Source of the DNA: Acidimicrobiia bacterium
GTDB taxonomy: Bacteria; Acidobacteriota; Vicinamibacteria; Vicinamibacterales; UBA2999
Direction of reading: 5' to 3'
Assembly (NCBI GenBank): GCA_016871255.1
Contig: VFZH01000009.1
Location: 1-50,493, forward strand
Length of the DNA: 50,493 nt
The translations under genes and the position numbers were made by a program. This document shows, piece after piece, positions 9,616-20,180 of the stretch. Each line of letters begins with the position of its first letter. Within the stretch, counting starts at the first letter, position 1. Under the pieces are notes generated by a model that had not been told where the DNA came from, searched no databases, and worked only from the letters and a program-made list of their open reading frames with translations.

Positions 9616-10296
9616 ATGCGGGCTGCCGACACCCTGGCGCGCCTCCGCCGACAGATGGACTTCCGCTACATCGCGATCGAGGGACCGATTGCCGTCGGCA
9701 AGACCGCCGTCGCCCGGCGGCTGGCCCACCGTCTCGAGGCGGCGACCGTGCTGGACGGGACCGACAATCCGTTCCTCAACGATTTCTACGCGGGCCGCCC
9801 CGGTGCCGCACTCCAGGCACAGCTCTTCTACCTGCTCGGGCGGCACCGCCAGCACGTCGCGGAGCGGCAGGCCAACCTGTTCGCGCAGATCTCCATCTGC
9901 GACTGCCTGTTCGATCGCGATCGGATCTACGCGTACCTCAACCTGGACGACAACGAGCTCTTCATCTACCAGCGGCTCTTCGACCTGCTGGCCCGGGACG
10001 TCGTGCCCCCCGATCTCGTGGTGTACCTGCAGGCACCGTCGGAGGTGCTGCTCCAGCGACTGCGCGATCGCGCTCCCGCCGCCGACGACGAGGGTGCGCT
10101 GGAGCCGGACGCCGCGTACGTGAAGGAAGTCAACGAGGCCTACCAGCACTTCTTCTTCCACTACACCGCCACGCCCCTGCTGGTGGTGGAAACATCGCAC
10201 CTGGACCTGGGCGCCAGCGACGCCGCGATCGGCGACCTCGTACGCCAGATCGGCAGCATGAGCGGGGGTACGCGCTACTACGTGCCGCGCCTCTGA
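9616..10296 (+). CDS. Deoxynucleoside kinase family protein
   Basis: This 226-aa protein belongs to the dCK/dGK-like deoxynucleoside kinases, which phosphorylate salvaged deoxynucleosides with a nucleoside triphosphate. It has a P-loop GPIAVGKT (residues 23-30), the ICDCLFDRDRIYAYLNLDDNEL stretch corresponding to the substrate-site and D/E-R-S region, PDLVVYLQAPSEVLLQRLRDR (the LID-region arginines), and FHYTATPLLVVETSHLD near the end. An alternative start at 9655 (MDFRYIAIEGP) removes 13 residues and is also reasonable, since the fold begins there. Substrate preference cannot be read from the sequence. It lies 43 nt before accD. Confidence 0.9.
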   Translation: MRAADTLARLRRQMDFRYIAIEGPIAVGKTAVARRLAHRLEAATVLDGTDNPFLNDFYAGRPGAALQAQLFYLLGRHRQHVAERQANLFAQISICDCLFDRDRIYAYLNLDDNELFIYQRLFDLLARDVVPPDLVVYLQAPSEVLLQRLRDRAPAADDEGALEPDAAYVKEVNEAYQHFFFHYTATPLLVVETSHLDLGASDAAIGDLVRQIGSMSGGTRYYVPRL

Positions 10297-10314
10297 GCGT
10301 CCGGGGCCGGACGC
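10297..10314 (+). terminator. Hairpin after the deoxynucleoside kinase gene
   Basis: GCGTCCG (10297-10303) pairs perfectly with CGGACGC (10308-10314) around a GGGC loop, starting right after the kinase stop codon. No T-tract follows, so termination is uncertain. Confidence 0.35.
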
Positions 10315-10324
10315 GCCCGGCCCG

Positions 10325-10330
10325 TATAAT
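10325..10330 (+). promoter_or_regulatory. Consensus -10 box for accD (TATAAT)
   Basis: A perfect TATAAT ends exactly 9 nt before the accD ATG at 10340. The intervening CGAGCCTTC has no Shine-Dalgarno sequence. A start site at the usual distance would make the message leaderless or nearly so. Confidence 0.65.
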
Positions 10331-10339
10331 CGAGCCTTC

Positions 10340-11233
10340 ATGGCGTGGTTCAAGAAGACGCGGCAGCCCATCAAGGCCGACCGCGCGAGCCGGATGCCCG
10401 AAGGGCTCTGGGTGAAGTGCCCCGGCTGCTCGCGCGTGCTCTACAAGAAGGACCTCGGAGGGACGCTCAACGTCTGTCCCCGGTGCGCCCACCACTTCCG
10501 CATTCCGGCCACGGAACGGCTGGGCACGCTGCTCGATCACGGACGCTGGACGGAGCACTTCGCCGGACTGGCCTCCACCGACCCGCTGCAATTCGTCGAC
10601 ACGAAGCCCTACCGGGACCGGCTGGCCGCAGCCCGTCAGGCGACCGGCCTCGAGGACGCGGTGATCATCGCCACGGGTCGCCTGGACGGAACGGACGTCG
10701 TGATGGCCGCCATGGAGTACGGCTTCATCGGCGGCAGCATGGGCATCGTCGTCGGCGAGAAGCTCACACGCGCGGCCGAGCTCGCACTCGAGCAGCGCCA
10801 CCCGTTCATCGTCGTGTCCTGCTCCGGTGGCGCCCGCATGATGGAAGGCGCGCTCTCGCTGATGCAGATGGCCAAGGTCTCGGCGGCCCTGGCCCGCCTC
10901 GATCGCGCGGGTGTCCCGTTCATCTCGATCCTGACCGACCCCACCACGGGCGGCGTGACCGCGAGCTTCGCCATGCTGGGCGATCTCAACATCGCGGAGC
11001 CACGAGCGCTGATCGGCTTCGCCGGTCCACGCGTGATCGAGCAGACGATCCGCCAGAAACTGCCCGAGGGCTTCCAGCGGAGCGAGTTCCTGCTCGAGCG
11101 CGGCATGCTCGACCTGATCGTCGATCGCCGCGAGATGAAGTCCACGCTGGCGCTGGCGCTGCGGTTCATGGGCGCCGGAGCCGCGCGGCGTCCGGCCGGG
11201 AACCCCGCCGCCCCGCCGCCGCTCCCGCACTGA
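10340..11233 (+). CDS. accD: Acetyl-CoA carboxylase carboxyltransferase subunit beta
   Basis: AccD works with AccA to move the carboxyl group from biotin to acetyl-CoA, giving malonyl-CoA for fatty-acid synthesis. The 297-aa protein starts with the AccD zinc ribbon (Cys 27, 30, 46 and 49 in CPGC and CPRC). The crotonase-like carboxyltransferase core follows: YGFIGGSMGIVVGEKLTRA, SCSGGARMMEGALSLMQMAK, TDPTTGGVTASFAMLGDLNIAEP and IGFAGPRVIEQT. The Pro/Ala-rich tail is unremarkable. folC starts 6 nt after the stop, the same accD-folC order seen in Proteobacteria. Confidence 0.98.
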   Translation: MAWFKKTRQPIKADRASRMPEGLWVKCPGCSRVLYKKDLGGTLNVCPRCAHHFRIPATERLGTLLDHGRWTEHFAGLASTDPLQFVDTKPYRDRLAAARQATGLEDAVIIATGRLDGTDVVMAAMEYGFIGGSMGIVVGEKLTRAAELALEQRHPFIVVSCSGGARMMEGALSLMQMAKVSAALARLDRAGVPFISILTDPTTGGVTASFAMLGDLNIAEPRALIGFAGPRVIEQTIRQKLPEGFQRSEFLLERGMLDLIVDRREMKSTLALALRFMGAGAARRPAGNPAAPPPLPH

Positions 11234-11239
11234 GGGGCC

Positions 11240-12538
11240 GTGACGGCACCATTCGACCGGCTGTTCGCGCTCGAAGCGTTCGGCGTCAAACTCGGCCTGA
11301 ACAACATCACGACCCTCTGTGAGGCCCTGGGACACCCGGAACGGCGGGGAGCCAGCGTGCTGATTGCGGGCACCAACGGCAAAGGCTCGGTCGCCGCGAT
11401 GGTACACGCCGGCCTGCACGCCGCCGGCGTCCGGACTGCGCTGTACACCTCCCCACACCTCTCTCACCTGCGCGAACGGTTCACCGTCGGCGGCTCGTGG
11501 GTGGCCGACGACCGGCTGGCGGCCGTCGCGCAGACGGTGCTCGACACGGCGGACGCGCTCGTGCGAACCGGGCGGCTGGCTGCGCCGCCCACCTTCTTCG
11601 AAGCCACGACGGCCATGGCGTTCGAGCTGTTCGCCCGCGACGGTGTCGAAATCGCCGTGCTCGAGGTGGGGCTCGGCGGCCGCTTCGACGCCACCAACGT
11701 CGTCTCGCCGGCGGTGACGGCCATCACGTCCATCGGGCTCGATCACCAGGCCCAGCTCGGATCGACCGTGGAAGCGATCGCGTTCGAGAAGGCCGGCATC
11801 ATCAAGGCCGGTGCCCCGGTCGTCCTTGGCCGTCTCCCTCTCGCGGCCCGTGCCGTCGTGCACGCGGTGGCTGCCGAGCGGGGCGCTGGCGTCGTCGACG
11901 CGCGCGACCTTCCCTCGCTGCAGGCGACGATGGCCGATGGGCACGCCAGCCTCGACGTCGAGACGCCAGTGCACCGTTACACGCGCATCCGGCTCGCGCT
12001 GGCAGGCGAGCACCAGATCGACAACGCCCTCGTGGCCCTGCGGGTGCTGGAGACGCTGGGGCAGGCGGTCGCACGCGTCCCACCCGAGGCCGTCGCTCGG
12101 GGACTGGCCACCGTGTCGTGGCCGGGACGTCTGGAAACCGTGGTGGTCGGGAGCGGACGCCTGATCCTCGACGCGGCTCACAACCCGGACGGCGCCTCGG
12201 TTCTGGCGGCCCACCTGGCCCGGTGGCACCCGGAGCGCCCCACGCTGCTGTTCGGCGTGCTGCGCGACAAGGACGTGAGGGCGATGCTGACGGCTCTGCT
12301 TCCGGCGTGCGGGCCGATCGTGGTGACCAGCCCTCCGTCGCCACGCGCGCGCGATCCCGACGAGGTCGCCGCGCTCGTCCGAACGCTGGATCCCGGGCGG
12401 GACGTCCGCGCCGTCCGCGATCCGGCGGCAGCCATCGGCAGGGCGATCGACTCCGATTCGACCGTGTGCGTCGCCGGCTCCGTGTTCCTCATCGGAGCCG
12501 TGCGGGAGGCCCTGAACGTGCGTGCTATGCTGCGGTGA
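11240..12538 (+). CDS. folC: Folylpolyglutamate/dihydrofolate synthase
   Basis: FolC adds glutamate to dihydropteroate and/or extends the polyglutamate tail of folates using ATP. The 432-aa protein has the Mur-ligase-type P-loop AGTNGKGS (residues 43-50), YTSPHLSHLRERF, FEATTAMAFELFARDGVEIAVLEVGLGGRFDATNVV, SIGLDHQAQLGSTVEAIAFEKAGIIK, WPGRLETV and LDAAHNPDGASVLAAHL. The start is a GTG 6 nt after accD, indicating cotranscription. The dihydrofolate synthase activity cannot be separated from the folylpolyglutamate activity by eye. Confidence 0.96.
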   Translation: MTAPFDRLFALEAFGVKLGLNNITTLCEALGHPERRGASVLIAGTNGKGSVAAMVHAGLHAAGVRTALYTSPHLSHLRERFTVGGSWVADDRLAAVAQTVLDTADALVRTGRLAAPPTFFEATTAMAFELFARDGVEIAVLEVGLGGRFDATNVVSPAVTAITSIGLDHQAQLGSTVEAIAFEKAGIIKAGAPVVLGRLPLAARAVVHAVAAERGAGVVDARDLPSLQATMADGHASLDVETPVHRYTRIRLALAGEHQIDNALVALRVLETLGQAVARVPPEAVARGLATVSWPGRLETVVVGSGRLILDAAHNPDGASVLAAHLARWHPERPTLLFGVLRDKDVRAMLTALLPACGPIVVTSPPSPRARDPDEVAALVRTLDPGRDVRAVRDPAAAIGRAIDSDSTVCVAGSVFLIGAVREALNVRAMLR

Positions 12539-12556
12539 CTTCCCCGCCCCGCAGAC

Positions 12557-14887
12557 ATGTGCGCTCCCTTCCGGTCGCTTTTCCGGTCGCTGGCGTGGCT
12601 GTTCCTCGCCGCCGCGCCGTGCGCCGCCCAGACGTCGCTCGGCCCGGTGGTCGGGTGCGGCGCCGGCCCGGACTCCGAAGTCACCACCAGTCAGTGGCGG
12701 TACGAAACCGTGTCGGCCACCGAGTGGCGGCTGACGGGCCAGGTCGAGATCGAGTGTGAGAACGTCAAGTTCTTCGCCGATGAGGTGACGCTCCACACCG
12801 ACACCGATCGCCTGGTGGCCCGGGGCAACGTGGTGTTCACGACGGAGGGCGGGCGCATCTCGGCCGAGGAGGTGGAGTTCGACCTCCGCACGCTCACCGG
12901 AACCTTCCGCCAGGCGTACGGCATCTTCTCCCTGGGCCCGCAGGCCGATCGAACGGAGTTCGGCGGGCAGGATCCGGACGTCTACTTCTACGGCGAGCTG
13001 ATGGAGAAGCTCTCCGACACGCAGTACCGCCTGACGAAAGGCGCCTTCACCACCTGCGTGCAGCCGACGCCGCGATGGGAACTCTCGCTCGACAGCGTGG
13101 TGATCAACCTGGACGAGTACGCCGTGCTGCGCAACAGCGTGCTGCGGGTGAAGGGCGTGCCGCTGATGTACCTGCCGTACGCGTACTACCCGCTCAAGGA
13201 GAACCAGCGCGCGACCGGCTTCCTGCTGCCCACCTGGGGCACCTCCACGGTGCGGGGGCAGGCGCTGAGCAACGCGTTCTTCTGGGCCATGGGACGGAGC
13301 CAGGACGCGACGTTCTTCCACGACTGGTTCACCAAGGCCGGTCAGGGGCTCGGGGCCGAGTACCGGTACCTGGCCAGCGCCGGCTCCGAAGGAGCGTTCC
13401 GCGGCTACCTCTTCAACCAGAACGCAGCCGAGTTCCAGTCCGCCTCGGGCACGGCCACGGCCCTGCCCGAGTCGCGCAGCTTCGAGCTGACGGGCACGAT
13501 GCTGCACACCCTGGGGCCGCACATGCGGCTGCGCTCGCGGCTGGATTACTTCTCGGACCTCGCCGCGCAGCAGCTGTATCACCAGGACGTGTACAGCGCG
13601 TCCAGGCGGCAGCGGCTCCTCAGCGGGGCCTGGAGCGGATTCTGGCGACAGTATTCGCTCACGGCCAGCTACCAGCGAAACGAAATCCTCGACGCCCGGA
13701 ACAACTCGCTCGCCTACGGAGGCACTCCGCGGGCGACCGCCGCAGTCGCGCCGGTACAGCTGTTCAACCTGCCCGTGTACGGTTCGGTGCAGGGCGAGTT
13801 CTCCAACGACCTGTACACGGCCCGGAGCACGAGCCGCGAGGACGTGCTCGGGCTGCAGCGGTACCAGGTGATTCCGGGCGTGCGCGTCCCGCTCTCGCGG
13901 TGGGCCTTTCTGTCTGTCAACTCGTCGGCCACCTGGCACAACACGCTCTACTCGGCCAGCCTCGACACGGCGGGCCGGCGGTCCACCGACCCGATCGGGA
14001 GAAGCTACCTCGATCTCAGCACGGAGGTCGTGGGCCCGACGTTCACGCGGATATGGGACCTGGGCACGACCGAGGAGACCGGCAGGATCGGCGGCCTGCA
14101 GCGCGTGAAGCACGTCATCGAGCCGTTCGCATCCTTGCAGCGCGTGACGGGCACGGACACCCGCGAGCGCATCGTGCAGACCTACGACGTCCGGGACTAC
14201 GTCGTGCAGGGAACCACCTTCCTGACCTACGGGCTGAGCAACCGGCTGCTGGTGCGTCCGCGCGCCACCCCCGATCGCCCCAGTTCGGCGACGGTCCGCG
14301 AGTACTTCACCGTGACGCTGCAGCAGACCTATTACAGCAACACCAAGGCGGGGCGCTTCGACTTCACCTACGTCAGCGCCGATCGCGCGGCGCGGACGTC
14401 GCAGTTCTCGCCTGTCGCGCTGACAGTCCGGACCTCTCCGTGGGAGCGCGTGTCGGCCTCGTCCCGGTTCGAATACGACCTCGAAGACGGGACACCTCTG
14501 TCGCTCTCGCTGCAGACCTCGGCATCGCCGTCCCCGGTGTTCGAGGCGACCATCAGTGCGAGCAAGACAATCAATTCGCGCAGCCGTACCGGGGTCGTGC
14601 TCTTCGACACCGTGGCCAGCATCGGCACGCAGGTGAGACTGCGCGCGGCCAGGGCGAGCTATTCGGTGATGCGGGACCTCGGTCGCCGGTACACGGTGCA
14701 GCAGTCCATCGGCGTCTCGTACAACGCGCAGTGCTGCGGGTTCGGCTTCGACTTCCAGGAGTACAACTACCCGGAGTTGAGCGGCCTGGTCCCGGTGTCG
14801 CACGACCGCCGCCTGAACTTCTACTTCGTGCTCGCTGGCCTGGGCACGTTCCAGAATTTCTTCGGCGCCTTCGGCGGCCCGCGTTGA
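12557..14887 (+). CDS. lptD: LPS-assembly protein LptD
   Basis: LptD is the outer-membrane beta-barrel that, with LptE, inserts lipopolysaccharide into the outer leaflet. The 776-aa protein has a signal peptide (core SLAWLFLAAAPCAA). An N-terminal OstA/LptA-like beta-jellyroll domain follows (about residues 45-150, e.g. FFADEVTLHTDTDRLVARGNVVFTTEGGRISAEEVEFD). The middle contains the LptD signature LRVKGVPLMYLPYAYYPLKENQRATGFLLPTWG. The rest is rich in aromatic beta strands and has a CC pair near the C-terminus (NAQCCGFGFDF), matching the place of the LptD inter-domain disulfides. It supports a Gram-negative envelope with LPS. Confidence 0.94.
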   Translation: MCAPFRSLFRSLAWLFLAAAPCAAQTSLGPVVGCGAGPDSEVTTSQWRYETVSATEWRLTGQVEIECENVKFFADEVTLHTDTDRLVARGNVVFTTEGGRISAEEVEFDLRTLTGTFRQAYGIFSLGPQADRTEFGGQDPDVYFYGELMEKLSDTQYRLTKGAFTTCVQPTPRWELSLDSVVINLDEYAVLRNSVLRVKGVPLMYLPYAYYPLKENQRATGFLLPTWGTSTVRGQALSNAFFWAMGRSQDATFFHDWFTKAGQGLGAEYRYLASAGSEGAFRGYLFNQNAAEFQSASGTATALPESRSFELTGTMLHTLGPHMRLRSRLDYFSDLAAQQLYHQDVYSASRRQRLLSGAWSGFWRQYSLTASYQRNEILDARNNSLAYGGTPRATAAVAPVQLFNLPVYGSVQGEFSNDLYTARSTSREDVLGLQRYQVIPGVRVPLSRWAFLSVNSSATWHNTLYSASLDTAGRRSTDPIGRSYLDLSTEVVGPTFTRIWDLGTTEETGRIGGLQRVKHVIEPFASLQRVTGTDTRERIVQTYDVRDYVVQGTTFLTYGLSNRLLVRPRATPDRPSSATVREYFTVTLQQTYYSNTKAGRFDFTYVSADRAARTSQFSPVALTVRTSPWERVSASSRFEYDLEDGTPLSLSLQTSASPSPVFEATISASKTINSRSRTGVVLFDTVASIGTQVRLRAARASYSVMRDLGRRYTVQQSIGVSYNAQCCGFGFDFQEYNYPELSGLVPVSHDRRLNFYFVLAGLGTFQNFFGAFGGPR

Positions 14888-14891
14888 CACC

Positions 14892-15806
14892 GTGCGCGAG
14901 GGCCCGCTGCTCGTCACCGGGGCGTCCGGGTTCGCCGGCAGGCATCTGGCGGACCACCTCGAGGCACAGGGAGAGACGGTGGCCAGGTGGGATCGCCGCT
15001 CGCTGGATCTACTCGACCGGGACGCCGTCCGCACGCAGGTCGCGGCGCTGCGGCCTGCCGCCATCTACCACTGCGCAGGCGCCCCGCACGTGGCCGAGTC
15101 ATGGTCGGACACCGCGCTCGTCCTGGCCACGAACGTGCGCGCCACCGAGTGCCTGCTGGATGCCGTGCGGCGGGCTGCGCTTCCGTGCCGCGTGCTGCTG
15201 GTCGGATCGGCCACGGTGTACCGCCGGGCCGACCACCCGCTCACCGAAGACGACCCCACCGGGCCCACGAACCCCTACGGCCTGAGCAAGCTCGCACAGG
15301 AAATTCTGGGACGGCGGGCACAGGAGGAAGATGGCATCCAGGTCACGCTGACGCGGTCCTTCAACCACACGGGCCCGGGACAGCGACCGTCGTTTGCGGC
15401 GCCCGCCTTCGCGCGCCAGCTCGCGCTCATCGAGGCGGGACACGGCCCCGCGACCCTGCGCGTCGGCAACCTTGACGCGAAGCGCGATTTCCTGGACGTG
15501 CGGGACGTCGCGCGCGCCTACCGGCTCATCATGGAACGTGGCCGTACCCTGGTGCCGTACAACGTGTGCTCGGGGAGCGCCCGCTCGGTCGCCGAGCTGC
15601 TCGACGCGCTCCGCAGCCGCTTCCGCACGCCCGTGCACGTCGAGCAGGATCCGGCCCTGCTGCGACCGGTCGACACGCCGCTGGTCGTCGGGGACGCGAC
15701 CCGGCTGCGGGAGGACACGGGCTGGACGCCAACCATCCCGTTCGACCGGATGCTCGACGACCTGGCCGCCTACTGGCGGGCGCGCGTGCAGGCTGGTACG
15801 GCTTGA
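14892..15806 (+). CDS. NAD(P)-dependent sugar epimerase/dehydratase, Rmd-like
   Basis: This 304-aa short-chain sugar-nucleotide enzyme has the glycine-rich GASGFAG loop (residues 10-16), the substrate-site VLLVGSATVYRR, and the catalytic pair Tyr129-X3-Lys133 in NPYGLSK. RSFNHTGPGQRPSFAAPAFARQLALIE and RDFLDVRDVARAY follow. The HTGPGQ motif is typical of GDP-6-deoxy-D-lyxo-4-hexulose (GDP-4-keto-6-deoxymannose) reductases and GDP-mannose 4,6-dehydratases, so an Rmd-type role in surface glycan precursor supply is likely but not certain. The GTG start lies 4 nt after lptD, consistent with an envelope operon. Confidence 0.85.
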   Translation: MREGPLLVTGASGFAGRHLADHLEAQGETVARWDRRSLDLLDRDAVRTQVAALRPAAIYHCAGAPHVAESWSDTALVLATNVRATECLLDAVRRAALPCRVLLVGSATVYRRADHPLTEDDPTGPTNPYGLSKLAQEILGRRAQEEDGIQVTLTRSFNHTGPGQRPSFAAPAFARQLALIEAGHGPATLRVGNLDAKRDFLDVRDVARAYRLIMERGRTLVPYNVCSGSARSVAELLDALRSRFRTPVHVEQDPALLRPVDTPLVVGDATRLREDTGWTPTIPFDRMLDDLAAYWRARVQAGTA

Positions 15807-15830
15807 CACGAGACGCCCGGGCCGTCCGCG

Positions 15831-16277
15831 ATGGACGGCGAATATCAGGCAAGTGCCACGCCCTGCACTCCGAACGGCAACGCCCTTCGAAACCGGCCCC
15901 GCCCTGCCGACCACCCGCGCCGTCGCCGACCGCATCCGCCGGCACGGTCGTGGCGCGCTGACGTGCGCCCCGCGAGCGGACCGCCTTCTGCGATCGCACG
16001 GACGGCCAAGGCGATCGCGGACCCCGGCGCGCGGTTCATCGGGAGCAGCGTGCTGTTCCTCGAGGGCGCCGCGCGCGACCACTTCTTCGGCTTTCTCCAA
16101 GCCGAATATCCGGACCTGGTCGAGCGCTACGGCCGGCTGTACGCCGGCAAGTGCGCCGGCACCGGCTGCCGGCGGGAGGTCTCTCGCGCCGCAGGCCTGC
16201 TGCGCGCGAAGCACGGGCTCCCGGCGGGAGCGGCACCGGCGCGGTCCCGGGAGGTGCTTCCTGTCATGGCACGGTAG
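15831..16277 (+). pseudogene. Remnant C-terminus of a radical SAM (Rv2578c/PA0069-like) gene
   Basis: An open frame of 148 codons has a recognisable end only. From about 16014 on it reads as the C-terminal tail typical of SplB-related radical SAM proteins: GSSVLFLEGAARDHFFGFL, EYPDLVERYGRLYAGK, REVSRAAGLLRAKHGL. The CX3CX2C radical SAM motif and about 200 upstream residues are absent. The preceding codons are Pro/Arg-rich and look non-coding. I read this as a 5'-deleted gene. The family match is by memory of the tail pattern, so it needs a profile search. Confidence 0.5.
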
Positions 16278-16363
16278 CCGTCGCTCGGGTTCGTGGGGAT
16301 CGAGGAAGTCCGGCGCCGCCCGGGCCGCTGAAGCCACAGCCGGCCGCGCCAGCCGGTTGCGCG

Positions 16364-16369
16364 TAAGAT
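16364..16369 (+). promoter_or_regulatory. Candidate -10 box (TAAGAT) for the secreted protein gene
   Basis: TAAGAT ends 7 nt before the ATG at 16377, with no Shine-Dalgarno between. It fits the window-wide pattern of -10-like hexamers just ahead of start codons. Confidence 0.4.
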
Positions 16370-16376
16370 ACGAGTC

Positions 16377-16949
16377 ATGCGCGCTTCGCGGATCGCCAGC
16401 GTCCTCGCCGGCCTGCTCGCGTTCGCCTCGGCGAGCGGGGCACAGACGCCGCAGCCGTTCCCGCGAAGCAACCAGCCGGCTCAGCCGTCCGCACCGCCGC
16501 CATCCACGCCGCCCGTGAACAGCACTCTGCCACCGCCCGCGGCCACGGCGGAACCGGCAGTGGTCGATCCCAGGGCGCCGAGCCCGGCCGAGCTGGGCTT
16601 TCCCGTCTACCCGACGGCGAGCTTCATCGCGTCCTACGACGCGGGACGGGGACAGCGCTACTACCTGTTCGGGTCGAGCCTGACCTTCGCGGAGATGGTG
16701 GCCTACTACCGGACGTCGCTCAAGGAACGCGGCAATCTCGTGTTCGATGCGCCGCCGACCCACATGTTCGAAGTGGGCCGTTTCCGCGAAGACTCCATGG
16801 CGTTCCCGCCGGGCGTGACGATCAAGGACTACACGTGGGGCGGGTCCGCCGGGTATCCGAACCCGAAACGTGGTGAACAGCCGGAACGGTTCGCCACGAT
16901 CATCCAGATCGTGCCCCCGCCGGCGCTGGCCGCACCCGGCCGCCGCTGA
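16377..16949 (+). CDS. Secreted protein of unknown function
   Basis: The 190-aa protein has a clear Sec signal peptide (RIASVLAGLLAFASASGAQ). A low-complexity Pro/Ala/Thr linker follows (about residues 25-65), then a compact domain beginning GFPVYPTASFIASYDAGRGQRYYLFGSS with LTFAEMVAYYRTSLKERGNLVFDAPPTHMFEVGRF. The YLFGS...MVAYYR pattern resembles small periplasmic proteins that test for a destabilised surface helix, but I cannot name a family. It is flanked by a gene remnant upstream and the convergent thiC downstream, so genomic context gives no clue to function. Confidence 0.75.
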   Translation: MRASRIASVLAGLLAFASASGAQTPQPFPRSNQPAQPSAPPPSTPPVNSTLPPPAATAEPAVVDPRAPSPAELGFPVYPTASFIASYDAGRGQRYYLFGSSLTFAEMVAYYRTSLKERGNLVFDAPPTHMFEVGRFREDSMAFPPGVTIKDYTWGGSAGYPNPKRGEQPERFATIIQIVPPPALAAPGRR

Positions 16950-16979
16950 GCGATTGGAGCGGGCCGGTCCTGCGACTGG

Positions 16980-18785
<1,806 letters not shown>

Positions 18786-18790
18786 CTCGA

Positions 18791-18796
18791 ATTATA
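18791..18796 (-). promoter_or_regulatory. Consensus -10 box of the thiC promoter (TATAAT)
   Basis: TATAAT on the minus strand lies just ahead of the riboswitch, as expected if transcription starts near 18784. The pepT stop codon TAA (18794-18792) is embedded in this hexamer. No good -35 is visible inside the pepT coding end. Confidence 0.7.
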
Positions 18797-20063
18797 GCAG
18801 TGCGGTCCTGGCTGGCCGGCGCGCCCCTCGGTGCGGCGATTCCGCCCAGATGCGCGCCAGCTCCACGACCACGCGCGAGGCGGCTTCCAGATCCTGCCGG
18901 GAGGTCCACTCCAGCCTCGAGTGGATGTTGTGAACGCCCGAGAAGAGATTCGGCGTCGGCAACCCCATGAACGACAAGCGTGAACCGTCCGTACCGCCGC
19001 GAATCGGCGTGATCGTGACCGTGAAGCCCGCACAGCGGATCGCCTCGGCCGCGCGCTCCACGACGTGCGGCGTGCGTTCGAGCACTTCTCGCATGTTGCG
19101 GTACTGCTCCTGGACGTGCAGCGTCATCCGGGCGCCGGGATGACGGGAAACCGCCTGGCGGGCGAGGTCTTCGAGCAGAGCGGCCTTCACGCGGAGGGCC
19201 GCGGTGTCGAAGTCGCGCAGCAGCACGCGCACCGACGTCCGATCCACCGAGGCGTCCACGACGTAGGGGTGCAGGAAGCCATCGCGACCGTCGGTCGCTT
19301 CCGGCGACTGGTCCCGGGGCAGCAGGTCGATGAATGCCGCTGCCACGCGGATCGCGTTCACCATCGTTCCCTTCGCGTAGCCGGGATGCGTGTTGACGCC
19401 CTGGAACGTAATCGTGGCAAGGTCGGCCGAGAAGCTCTCGATTTCGAGTTCGCCGCACGCGCCGCCGTCCACCGTGTACGCGCAGACGGCCCCGAACCGC
19501 TCGACGTCGAAGTGCACGGCGCCCCGGCCGATCTCCTCGTCCGGCGTGAACCCCACGCGCACCGCACCGTGGGGAACGTCGGGGTGCCGCAACAGGTGCT
19601 CCACCGCCCCCATGATGGCCGCGACGCCCGCCTTGTCGTCGGCGCCGAGGAGCGTCAGGCCCGAAGCCGTGATGATGTCGTGTCCCGCCTGCGCCGCCAG
19701 GTCGCGATCCTCCGACGGCCTCAGCACGGCGTCGGGATGGTCGGGCAGTACGATGTCGCCGCCCGCCCACGCGTGATGGACGATCGGCTTCACGTCAGTG
19801 CCGCTCATTTCAGGGGACGTGTCCACGTGCGCCACGAACCCGATGGCCGGCACGTTCTCGCACCCGGATGTCGCCGGCACCGTCGCCATCACGTAGCCGT
19901 ACTGGTCGCGGCTGACGTCGGCCGCGCCCATGGCGCGCAGCTCGGAGGCGAGCATCTCGAGCAGGACAAGCTGCCCCGGTGAGCTGGGCGACCCGGGGCT
20001 GGATTCGTCGGAGCGCGTGTCCACGCGCACGTAGCGGAGAAAGCGTTCGAGCACCTCGGGCAT
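18792..20063 (-). CDS. pepT: Peptidase T (tripeptide aminopeptidase)
   Basis: PepT is a cytoplasmic M20-family zinc aminopeptidase that removes the N-terminal residue of tripeptides. The 423-aa length matches. Motifs seen are RFLRYVRVDTRSDE at the start, FVAHVDTSPEMSG with the first zinc ligand His, LLGADDKAGVAAIMGAVEHLL with the bridging Asp, FTPDEEIGRGAVHFDVERFGA with the catalytic Glu pair, NTHPGYAKGTMVNAIRVAA, and RGGTDGSRLSFMGLPTPNLFSG near the end. It is transcribed towards thiC, and its stop codon forms part of the thiC -10 box. Confidence 0.96.
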   Translation of the reverse strand: MPEVLERFLRYVRVDTRSDESSPGSPSSPGQLVLLEMLASELRAMGAADVSRDQYGYVMATVPATSGCENVPAIGFVAHVDTSPEMSGTDVKPIVHHAWAGGDIVLPDHPDAVLRPSEDRDLAAQAGHDIITASGLTLLGADDKAGVAAIMGAVEHLLRHPDVPHGAVRVGFTPDEEIGRGAVHFDVERFGAVCAYTVDGGACGELEIESFSADLATITFQGVNTHPGYAKGTMVNAIRVAAAFIDLLPRDQSPEATDGRDGFLHPYVVDASVDRTSVRVLLRDFDTAALRVKAALLEDLARQAVSRHPGARMTLHVQEQYRNMREVLERTPHVVERAAEAIRCAGFTVTITPIRGGTDGSRLSFMGLPTPNLFSGVHNIHSRLEWTSRQDLEAASRVVVELARIWAESPHRGARRPARTALL

Positions 20064-20168
20064 GGCCGCCCGGATTGTGAGGTGCGCCTGCCGGCGGCGT
20101 CAATCGGGCCTGCCGGCGCCGTCCAGCGACAAGGGGCGGATTGGACGGCTTGCAGCTCGCGAGAGCGC

Positions 20169-20174
20169 TACACT
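20169..20174 (+). promoter_or_regulatory. Candidate -10 box (TACACT) for the cupin-fusion gene
   Basis: TACACT ends 6 nt before the ATG at 20181, with no Shine-Dalgarno sequence between. The 117 nt between pepT and this gene hold nothing else I recognise. Confidence 0.4.
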
Positions 20175-20180
20175 GCCAGC

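Noticed and set aside
10130-15064. 1644-codon minus-strand open frame
   Set aside because: It runs antisense to accD, folC and lptD, all clearly real. High GC removes stop codons from the opposite strand, and the predicted protein has no recognisable domain.
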